From Wenjunlia tyrosinilytica (GTDB taxonomy: Bacteria > Actinomycetota > Actinomycetes > Streptomycetales > Streptomycetaceae), in NCBI RefSeq assembly GCF_014646055.1, contig NZ_BMMS01000031.1, positions 28,243 to 92,242 of the forward strand: 64,000 nucleotides of DNA, written 5' to 3'. The notes under the pieces were generated by a model. The model searched no databases. It saw only the letters and a list, made by a program, of their open reading frames with translations, and was not told the DNA's origin. A program made the translations under genes and the position numbers. This document shows, piece after piece, positions 51,644-59,137 of the stretch (its first letter is position 1; every line of letters begins with the position of its first letter).

Positions 51644-52559
51644 AGCTCTAATCCCCCTGTTGACACGGACGATAGTGGAACCCTCTCCGAGATCCGTAAC
51701 GGAGACCGTCCCACCTCGCGGAAGCGCTTCTGGCGCATGGTGCCGTTGATCTACTGGATCTGCGGGCGACCTTGCAGACGCCGTACCCGTGAGCTCTGGT
51801 GTCTGGGAGGGCCAGGGCCAGGGTGCTCATCATCCTTGGCTGTCGCATCAGCGGAGTGTATGAGGTGCCACTGACAAGACCTGCGCCGACAGGACATGGT
51901 GCCGTTCCCATTGACCTCTTCGGCGTGGAGTCGGCACGTGGCGGTGCAGGAAGCCCCCACGACTGGGTTCGCTGCCAAACGCCTCGATCGAATGACAGGA
52001 GACAACTGTGTCTCGTCTCACCGAAGGTTGAGCGTTCTCACCGAACTCTGACCGCCTTGCGGGCCTACTGAGCCAGAGGTACCGCGCAGGCCGGAGTTGC
52101 TCACCACCGACGGCCCGCAGGTCAGAACCTCGCCCGGCTCGCCAGCTGACACCGCTCCGTTGTCATGCGATACCTCAAATCGGCCTGAGAGCAGCACAAT
52201 TGGTTGCTAATTCACCTGATCTAATGAAAGTCCGCCGTACTAGTTCGGCATTGCGCGGGCGCGGGTGGCAGATTCCGTGGTGCACGTCGGTGGCTCATCA
52301 CCGGCGTCCGCCTCATGCCGCCGTCGGCGGAGCAGGAGCAAGCTGCGAGACGTCCAGACGCCACCGAGGCGTTGTTGGGGCTGATCGTTCTTCGGGCGTT
52401 GGCAGGTGGGCCGTACGGGGCGAGGACCGCCGCACGCTTCTGCAGGGTGCTGGCCCGTTCTTCGTCGGCACGAGGCTTCGGCGCTCGGGCGCGTGACACG
52501 CTCCCGAGGGACGGGAGTTTCTGTGTTGGCCCGGCAGGCCCGGGTGGAAGGACAACACC
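51644..52559. other. 916-bp intergenic region, divergent promoters and an inverted-repeat arm
   Basis: This region separates the divergent GIY-YIG-type and 839-residue genes. Frames here lack ribosome sites and codon bias. It holds the left 43-bp inverted-repeat arm (52014-52056) and a relatively AT-rich patch around 52180-52250 (TTGGTTGCTAATTCACC) that may be a promoter. Confidence 0.5.
52014..52056. repeat. Left arm of a 43-bp inverted repeat enclosing the 839-residue gene
   Basis: This arm matches the reverse complement of 55225-55267 at 40 of 43 positions. Each arm contains CTCACCGAA twice, starting about 20 bp apart. The similarity extends more weakly about 11 bp outward. Confidence 0.85.
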
Positions 52560-55079
52560 ATGGTCGCGAAACGACCTGATGGCATTTTCCCGCACATCGG
52601 CACCGACGCCTGGGGCCGGAATCTCGCGGACGCCATCGAGAACACTTGCGCGGAACTCGGGGTCGTACCGCCTCCCCGGCAGGCGATCACCGAGGGGCTG
52701 GCCACCGCTCTCCCGGACACCGAGATCAAGGGCCTGATCGCCAGCCGGAGCAACAAGAAGGTACTCAAGCCCTCGGCTTACCGTCTCGTGCAGGCCGGGG
52801 ACGAGCAGGTACTCCTGCTGATGTGTGACGTCCATGGTGGTGCGGTGGTCCCGTGGGACCTCAACGACCGCACCGTCGGCTGCTGGTCGCCGCCCGTTGC
52901 TGAGGCCAGCCAGCGCGTCAAGGACCTCATCGCCGCCGAGCTGGCGCTGCACGAGGCCAGGAAGGCCGAGAAGACTGCGGAGAAGGAGCGGGAGAGCTGC
53001 CGCCGCGCGGCCGGCGACGACACGTACGCCGCGCAGGCCCTGGCGGCGGCCACGCAGAAGCACGAGGACGCCGAGCGCCGAGTGATGGAACTCGAAGGCG
53101 AGCGCCAGGCCCTCCTCACCGCCCTCGGCGGCCGGCGGCCGCGTCCTGTGGTCCGGGCCGCGGAGGAGGACGGGGAGCCGAAGGCGGCGCTCGCTCTCGC
53201 CGAGCAGCCGTACGAGGTGGCCGTCCACATGCAGCGGTACGCCGCCGAGAATCTGGAGCGTGCCGGCAAGACCCGCGGCTACGACCTGGCCGAGTCCCTC
53301 GTGGACGCGGGCCAGCTCTCCAAGGGCATGAACGTCCTGCAGCAGTGGCAGATCACCCGCCCCGACGGCACGGTGTCGAAGCTGTGGCGGCTGGCCGCCG
53401 TGACCGGGAACAACCGTGCACTGGCCCGTCTCAACATCTTCCGGGTGCGTCCGGAACACCTGGTCACGGGGATGCCCCAGTCCCTCCTGCCCATGCCGAA
53501 GGGCAAGAAGGCCGATCCCGAGCTGCTGCTGCTGAGCCAGCGGGAGATCCTGAACCGCCTCTCCGACCGGCTCAACGAGGCCGCTGCCAAGCCGGAGATG
53601 GAGGCGACCGAACCGTCGGTCCGGGCCCAGAAGATCGCCACGGTCTCCGCGGAGATCGTGATCGGCTGCACCAAGCCGGCGGCCCTGGAACACGTCCTGC
53701 GGACGCTGAACGTCAACGACCACCTGCGCGGCATCCAGCCCTACGACGAGGACGCACGCCTGATCGCCCTGTTCGCAACGCTCGTCGACGCCTACGCCAG
53801 GGAATCGCTCCTCGCGGACGCGCTCGCCGAGGCGTTCCCCGACGCGCGCGGCGCGGACCTCCTCGACCTGGTCGGGGTACGCGACGCGCTGACCGCCAAC
53901 GGACCGCTCGACCCGCTCGAGCCGCTCGTGCCCGCGGGCGACGACGTCTCCCCCACCGTGCTCCGCGACATCGCGGTGCGCGCCATCACCGCACTCGTGT
54001 TCCCCGAGATCCCGCCCGAGACCCCGAAGCGGCCGACCGCACGCACCGTCCGCGACACTGGGCGCTTCTGGCCGATCGTCAGGGGCACGCTGCAAGAGCC
54101 GGCGTGGAGCCAGACCAAGGCGAAGACAGCAGAGGCACGCACCCGCCTGTGGTCCGCCGCCATCGCCCAACTGTTCCTGCACCGGGGCAACATCCTCTCC
54201 GCCCTCGGCTTCTTCGGCGTCCCCGAGACCGCCAAGGGCGCCGGGCAGGACCCGCGGTCACTCAAGGTGCTCCTCCTCAGGGCAGAGGCCGGTGACGCGA
54301 CCGCCTGGGCCGCCCTCGTCCAGCGCATGGCACCGGCGCTAATCCACGCTCCGCAGCCGTTCATCACCGCCGGCCAGGGCAGCGAGGCAGGCGAAGGACG
54401 CAAGGGTGTGCGGCGCACCCCCAAGAGCGCCCTCGCCGCCCTCACCCTGGCGTACACGGCAACCGGCGCCCCGAACATCAGCCGGGCACTCCTCCTCGCG
54501 TTCGCGAAGGCCGTGCTGGAGCACCCGGACGCGACGCAGCCGCCCGAGGCGGAAGCCGGTGAGCCCCTGGTCTGCTATGGGGAGCGGCACTGGGTGGAGG
54601 GCCGGACGCCGATCACCGCGGGGATGGTGATCGCTCCTGACACCGAGGGCCGGCCCACCCGCTGCGTCGCGGACAAGGCTTGGTTCGACGAGACGTTCCC
54701 CGTGGAGCTCGGCCGCCCGGCCCCGGGCAGCCCCGGAAGCACCACCACGTCCCCCACGGCCGGGACCAGCACGGATCCCACTGCCACCGTGAACGGCGCT
54801 CCGCCAGCCGACCCGCACGACCAGCTGGCCACGCTGCGCCGGGAGCTGCCCGCCCGGGTGGAACTCGTCGAGAGCGGCTACCAGCAGGCCGTGGACTCCG
54901 CCCACACCCTGATGACGGATTTCGAAGAGGCGCACCGTTTGCGAGTCCAGCTCGGAGAGGACGCGCTCCCGGCCGAGCAGCGGATCGAGTGGATGGAGAA
55001 GCTGACGAAGGTCCGGGCCGCGGCCCAGGCCAGCGTGACGACGCTCGAACAGGTGGAAGCGCTGATCCTTCAGGTCTGA
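52560..55079 (+). CDS. Unrecognised 839-residue protein, cargo of the inverted-repeat-bounded segment
   Basis: ATG 52560 follows GGAAGGA. A coiled coil spans about residues 125-195. Then QWQITRPDGTVSKLWRLAAV and TGNNRALARLNIF vaguely recall the GNxR loop of ParB/sulfiredoxin-fold proteins. A long helical middle follows, then a Thr/Pro/Ser-rich linker (about 720-770) and a C-terminal coiled coil. There is no membrane segment and no certain catalytic motif. The gene ends at a perfect terminator hairpin and is followed 300 bp on by a PD-(D/E)XK-like gene on the same strand. The function is unknown. Confidence 0.75.
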   Translation: MVAKRPDGIFPHIGTDAWGRNLADAIENTCAELGVVPPPRQAITEGLATALPDTEIKGLIASRSNKKVLKPSAYRLVQAGDEQVLLLMCDVHGGAVVPWDLNDRTVGCWSPPVAEASQRVKDLIAAELALHEARKAEKTAEKERESCRRAAGDDTYAAQALAAATQKHEDAERRVMELEGERQALLTALGGRRPRPVVRAAEEDGEPKAALALAEQPYEVAVHMQRYAAENLERAGKTRGYDLAESLVDAGQLSKGMNVLQQWQITRPDGTVSKLWRLAAVTGNNRALARLNIFRVRPEHLVTGMPQSLLPMPKGKKADPELLLLSQREILNRLSDRLNEAAAKPEMEATEPSVRAQKIATVSAEIVIGCTKPAALEHVLRTLNVNDHLRGIQPYDEDARLIALFATLVDAYARESLLADALAEAFPDARGADLLDLVGVRDALTANGPLDPLEPLVPAGDDVSPTVLRDIAVRAITALVFPEIPPETPKRPTARTVRDTGRFWPIVRGTLQEPAWSQTKAKTAEARTRLWSAAIAQLFLHRGNILSALGFFGVPETAKGAGQDPRSLKVLLLRAEAGDATAWAALVQRMAPALIHAPQPFITAGQGSEAGEGRKGVRRTPKSALAALTLAYTATGAPNISRALLLAFAKAVLEHPDATQPPEAEAGEPLVCYGERHWVEGRTPITAGMVIAPDTEGRPTRCVADKAWFDETFPVELGRPAPGSPGSTTTSPTAGTSTDPTATVNGAPPADPHDQLATLRRELPARVELVESGYQQAVDSAHTLMTDFEEAHRLRVQLGEDALPAEQRIEWMEKLTKVRAAAQASVTTLEQVEALILQV

Positions 55080-55113
55080 CCGGCGCGGTAGAACCCGAGA
55101 CCGGCATGTGCCA

Positions 55114-55144
55114 GCGGGCTCCTCAAGGCAGTTGAGGAGCCCGC
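55114..55144 (+). terminator. Hairpin after the 839-residue gene
   Basis: GCGGGCTCCTCAA at 55114-55126 pairs perfectly with TTGAGGAGCCCGC at 55132-55144, a 5-nt loop, starting 35 bp after the stop. Confidence 0.85.
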
Positions 55145-55224
55145 CTCCTGTTCTCACCAGCCGCGTGACCGGGCGGTCATGCGGCTGGTTCAGCCACGTG
55201 CCGAGAGTGGGCAGACCCGACCGA

Positions 55225-55267
55225 GGCAGTCAAAGTTCGGTGAGCACGCTCAACCTTCGGTGAGACG
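55225..55267. repeat. Right arm of the 43-bp inverted repeat
   Basis: This arm is inverted relative to 52014-52056 with three mismatches. It lies between the terminator of the 839-residue gene and the start of the 518-residue gene, about 120 bp before the latter's GTG, so it could also serve as that gene's operator. Confidence 0.85.
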
Positions 55268-55386
55268 GGACAAACTGCCCGATCCCCACCTCGGACGCAG
55301 GTCTTGTCGACGGCCGGATCACCCCCGTCACGGCCCCGCAGACGGCTCGGCACCCGGGGCCGGGAGAGGTCTGGGGCCGTGCCAGA

Positions 55387-56943
55387 GTGATCCGCATGAT
55401 CCCCGCACACGTCCCCGACGAGCCGCCGCTGACGTACGCCGACAGTTTCGACATACCAGTCCTATTCCGTAACGGGCCCGATAAGAAGCCCCGGCGGCAG
55501 TGGCGGACGGCCAAGCACAAGGCATGGACCGGATCGGACGGATTCCCGGCCGCCGACGGCTGGTACGCGCCGACCACCACGTGGCGGGAGATCATCAAGG
55601 CCGCCACCGAAGTTGGCCGCGACGTCACACCGCACCTACAGAACCAGCCGCGCTACGCCCACGGGGAACTCGTCGCCCGCGTCTCCCCGCTGTACGCCTA
55701 CCTCGGCGCACACCCCGTGACGCCCCGGCATCCCGTGTCGGGGGCCAAGGGCCGGCGCCTGACCTGGAATCCGGTCTACGCGCACGGCACCGAGCGTAGC
55801 GCGAAGAATGCCGCCGGCTACCGGCTGGGCATGACGATGACCGAGTGGGCCTGCCGTTCGCTGCTGGGCCTCGGCCAGACCGAGCACCTCGAACTCGGCG
55901 GACCCGTCCCTGCTCTGTATGACACGTTCAAGGATCCGAAGAAGAAGCTGCCCGACCTGTGGGGGCTCCACGAGACGGAGGAGCTTTACTGGCTGATCGA
56001 GGCCAAGGGCGGCGACGTGGGACTCAGGAGACTACGCGAGGGGTGGGCGCAGCTGGCGGCCGGCAGCAAGGCCCTCGGCGCGTACGGGCACCGCACCGTC
56101 CTGGTCGGGGCGTCCGTACGGCCTGACGATGACCTCTTCCTCACGATCGACCACGACCTGCACCCCGGCCAGGCGCCGCTCACCCCTGCCGGCTCCGATG
56201 CCGACGACGAGGCAGCGGGCCTGGGCAACCTGGAGGATCGCCTCGGCGACAGCGACGACGCGCTCATCGGTGCCGCCCGCGCCCAGATGCTGGCCTACCT
56301 GGCACTGCGTTCGGCTCCCGCCTCGCAGCTGCGCACCGTACCCGTTGCCGCCGACCGCACTTCCCGCCGCCGGCGCTCCGGGCTGACCACGCCCCTGGAA
56401 GACAACAGCCTTACTCTCGCCATGCGGGCCGACGCCCGCGGAGCAGCAACCGGCACAGAACAGCACGCCTTGCGCGTCGGAATCCGTTCCGTGGGCCTTG
56501 ACGATTTCCTGAGCTGCCGCATCCCGGGCACGGAGGTCCACCTCGGCATGTCCCGGAAGCTGTTCGCCGCCTGTGAGCGCCTCCACGAAGAGGACCTCGC
56601 CATCGCCCCGCGCACCCCGGGACTGCGCGCCGAGGACCAGCCGCCCGCCGACCTGGACCTCAGCGACGAAGCCCAGGAAGAACAGCGACTCACCCAGCGG
56701 CGCATCTTCCGTGAACAGCAAGAAGAAGCCCGCCCACGGCTGCGCCCCCTACTCCGCGACGCCTACGAACGAGGTGCAGCGAGCGACTGGAGCGACCTTC
56801 TCCGTCGTCCCCAGGAGCCGGAACTCGACCTGGAGGGCGACGAGAGCCTCCTCGAAGCAGCGACGCCGGAAACCTACGTGGCCGTCAGCCGCTATGCCCT
56901 GCCCCCCCGCACGCGCCTAGGCCGTTTCGTTTGGATCATCTGA
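55387..56943 (+). CDS. PD-(D/E)XK-like putative nuclease, C-terminus altered by an IS element
   Basis: The start is GTG 55387 or ATG 55396. The 518-residue protein has a restriction-nuclease-like core: KKLPDLWGLHETEELYWLIE followed by AKGG, giving Asp190, Glu205 and Lys207, with a preceding helix MTEWACRSLLGLG. A charged C-terminal third is rich in Glu/Arg. The last eight codons lie inside the IS5-type element, so the natural C-terminus is lost. It is on the same strand as the 839-residue gene, separated by a terminator and a repeat arm. Nuclease activity is inferred from the motif only. Confidence 0.65.
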   Translation: MIRMIPAHVPDEPPLTYADSFDIPVLFRNGPDKKPRRQWRTAKHKAWTGSDGFPAADGWYAPTTTWREIIKAATEVGRDVTPHLQNQPRYAHGELVARVSPLYAYLGAHPVTPRHPVSGAKGRRLTWNPVYAHGTERSAKNAAGYRLGMTMTEWACRSLLGLGQTEHLELGGPVPALYDTFKDPKKKLPDLWGLHETEELYWLIEAKGGDVGLRRLREGWAQLAAGSKALGAYGHRTVLVGASVRPDDDLFLTIDHDLHPGQAPLTPAGSDADDEAAGLGNLEDRLGDSDDALIGAARAQMLAYLALRSAPASQLRTVPVAADRTSRRRRSGLTTPLEDNSLTLAMRADARGAATGTEQHALRVGIRSVGLDDFLSCRIPGTEVHLGMSRKLFAACERLHEEDLAIAPRTPGLRAEDQPPADLDLSDEAQEEQRLTQRRIFREQQEEARPRLRPLLRDAYERGAASDWSDLLRRPQEPELDLEGDESLLEAATPETYVAVSRYALPPRTRLGRFVWII

Positions 56944-57817
56944 TCGTTGGTCCAGGTGTGCCGTTGACTGACGCGCAGTGGGCGCGGATCGAGCCGTTGC
57001 TCCCGGACCGAACGCCGAGGCGGGGTGGTCGGTGGCGTGACCACCGTGAGGTGATCGACGCGATCGCCTTCAAGTTCCAGACCGGAACCCAATGGGTCCA
57101 CCTGCCGGAGAAATACGGCAACTGGCGAGGCATCTACAACCGGCTGCGAATGTGGGCAGTCGACGGCACCTGGGAGCGAGTGTTCACCGCGCTGATGGCT
57201 CAGGCCGACGCCGACGAAGACCTCAACTGGGCCGTCTCGGTGGACTCCACCATCGTGCGCGCTCACCAGCACGCGGCCGGGGCCCGCAAAAGGGGGCCCC
57301 GCTCGGCGAACCGGACGATCACGCCATCGGCCGGTCCCGGGGCGGACTGACCACGAAGATCCACCTGGTGGCCGACGGCCGCTGCCGGCCTCCGGCGTTC
57401 GTCCTGACCGCAGGACAGGCCGGTGACGCGCCTGCCTTCGAGCAGGTCATGGCCCGCCTGCGAGTGCCCCGGCAGCGTGGTCGCCCTCGCACCACCCCCG
57501 ACGTCGTCCTGGCCGACAAGGCGTACTCCTCCCGTGCCATCCGCAAGCACCTGCGCAAGCGCGGAATTCGTGCGGTCATCCCCGTCCCGGCCGATCAGCA
57601 GGCACACCGCCTCCGACGGGGCAGCCGGGGCGGCAGGCCGCCCGCCTTCGACCGCGAGACCTGCAACAACCGCAACACTGTCGAGCGGTGCATCAACCGC
57701 CTCAAGCAGTGGCGCGGCATCGCCACTCGCTACGAGAAGACAGCCACCATCTACCTGGCCGGACTCCACATCGCAGGCATCTTTCTTTGGTCCGCACGGT
57801 GATCCAAACGAAAGTCC
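56921..57817 (+). mobile_element. IS5-family insertion sequence, 897 bp
   Basis: Imperfect 18-bp terminal inverted repeats share TTTCGTTTGGATCA at both ends (15 of 18 positions match). CTAG flanks the element on each side (56917-56920 and 57818-57821), matching the target preference of IS5-group elements. It encodes a two-frame DDE transposase. The sequences on the two sides are ends of unrelated genes. Confidence 0.88.
56931..57802 (+). CDS. IS5-family transposase, two frames joined by a -1 frameshift
   Basis: The first frame (TTG 56931 or GTG 56958 to 57350) encodes LTDAQWARIEPLLPDRTPRR and SVDSTIVRAHQHAAGARKRG with the first catalytic Asp. The second frame, ending at 57802, encodes GGLTTKIHLVADGRCRPPAF, VVLADKAYSSRAI with the second Asp, and NNRNTVERCINRLKQWRGIA with the Glu. 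The frames meet at AAAAGGGGG near 57287-57297, a typical programmed -1 slip site for this family. The element is probably intact. Confidence 0.88.
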
Positions 57818-57959
57818 CTAGATCGATGTGTCCGTCGATGCCGTGATCGACGCGCCGGGGATGGAAGAGGTGGCCCATCTCCAGGCAGCGTCGCTCGATC
57901 AGGGCGATGCCCTTCTCACCGATGAACATCTGGCGCGTAACAGTCTTTCGATCAGCCAT
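57818..57959 (-). pseudogene. DUF4365 domain protein, N-terminal fragment cut by the IS element
   Basis: From ATG 57959 (AAGGAGG upstream) the frame encodes RQMFIGEKGIALIERRCLEM and GHLFHPRRVDHGIDGHIDL, the start of a DUF4365 (PD-(D/E)XK-like) domain. It then enters the IS5 right end and stops being recognisable. The rest of the gene is not present on the other side of the IS element, so DNA has been lost. Confidence 0.7.
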
Positions 57960-58541
57960 CGCCCCACCCTCCTTGCTGGACACGGCCCGTCGACAAGTAA
58001 CCGACTGAGGTGCTCATTCAGGGTATGCGGCACCACTGACAGTCAGGCCCGACCGCATCCAGCGCTCCGCTGACGATCAGCCGTGACGATGCCTGTGCCG
58101 ACACCATTTTCGAGACCGTCACCAACGACGAAAGCGAATGAGCGGCACCGGGCTGCACCAACTCGGCGTATCGGGCCACTCGCACTTTGGGATGTGATTT
58201 TCGCAGGTCAGCGACATGGTGAAGTTCATGCACTGAACCCGATTTCGACCATCCGCCCACCGGGCCTGCCGCCGGAGGCACTCGAACCTCTCTAGACGGC
58301 TTACTGCACCCGACTCAGACTCGAAGAGGCCCGCTGAGGCGCGTCGACGCTGGCCAACTCAGCGAGGCGGTGTGTCGCCCGGGCTGGGCACATGGAACGC
58401 GCTGGTGGTGACGCTGCGGGTGCAGCTCGGGGTGGTGACGTGACGGGGCTGCTGTATCTGCGGCTGCCCCGGTTGGTCGGCTGAGACGCGGGTGCTCGGC
58501 CGAGAACTGAGCGGGGCAGGCCGCGCCCGGTACGGCAGCAG
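57960..58541. other. Gene-poor region right of the IS element
   Basis: This 580-bp stretch has lower GC and no frame with a ribosome site and codon bias. Frame fragments on both strands suggest decayed sequence, but I could not identify a parent gene. Confidence 0.45.
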
Positions 58542-58570
58542 GGCCCGGACCACGTGTCGCGGTCCGGGCC
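58542..58570 (-). terminator. Hairpin downstream of the DUF6243 gene
   Basis: GGCCCGGACC at 58542-58551 pairs with GGTCCGGGCC at 58561-58570, a 9-nt loop, 36 bp beyond the DUF6243 stop. Confidence 0.75.
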
Positions 58571-58606
58571 TTGCCCCGTGCGGTGCCGCCCTGCAATGGC
58601 GGTGCG

Positions 58607-58816
58607 TCAGCTCTGTACGGTGTTGTCGCCCGTCTGCCCGGCGCCCTCGGCTGCGGCTGCCTTCTCGCGCATCTTGCGCACCAGCTCCGCCTTCTGGTCG
58701 GCGGCACCCTGGCGGTCGAGGTTGCGGTGCGGACCGTTGTTCTGCCGTTCGGCGCGGGACAGCTTCTTGCGCTGGCCGCCGCCCATGCCCACGGGGTTGT
58801 TGATGTTCTTGCTCAC
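58607..58816 (-). CDS. DUF6243 family small protein
   Basis: This 69-residue basic protein from GTG 58816 (GGGAGA upstream) begins MSKNINNPVGMGGGQRKKLS and continues RAERQNNGPHRNLDRQGAAD, the pattern of the Streptomyces DUF6243 family. It is hydrophilic and Arg/Lys-rich with no membrane segment. The function is unknown. It is flanked by intergenic regions and ends at a hairpin. Confidence 0.85.
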   Translation of the reverse strand: MSKNINNPVGMGGGQRKKLSRAERQNNGPHRNLDRQGAADQKAELVRKMREKAAAAEGAGQTGDNTVQS

Positions 58817-59137
58817 GGGTTCTCCCGGAATGTTGTGAAGTGATCTACGGATTCATCGGTGGGGGACGGGCACGGCTACGTCGAAGGACGTCAGCAGGGA
58901 CCCATCACGCTCTCACTCGTAAATCGGCGTCTGGAAGAACATGAGCAAGACGTTACCTGGTCCCGTCGGCTCCGCATACCAAGTATTTCGCCGTCCCGGC
59001 GTCGGCCGGGCCTTCGGTGAGCGCCCAGGAGCAGCCGTTTCCTTCCAGAGCCGGCGGGGGCTCTGCAGCGCCATTCCTGTCACGCCCTTGCCACGCTGAA
59101 GCGGAGTGAAGAACGTGGCCCGGCTCGGGTTGCGGGC
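58817..59137. other. Intergenic region between the DUF6243 and tandem RNase III-like genes
   Basis: About 320 bp, moderately AT-rich near 58900-58960, probably holding the DUF6243 promoter. TTCGGTGAGC at about 59014 resembles part of the inverted-repeat motif at 55225 but is too short to be convincing. I see no gene. Confidence 0.4.

Noticed and set aside
58260..58330. Possible tRNA or att-site remnant (GGTTCGA on the minus strand near 58285)
   Set aside because: The flanking bases do not form a T-stem, and no acceptor or anticodon stem can be drawn.
59011..59024. Third copy of the inverted-repeat motif (TTCGGTGAGC)
   Set aside because: Only about 10 bp match and the second half-site is missing; chance is likely.
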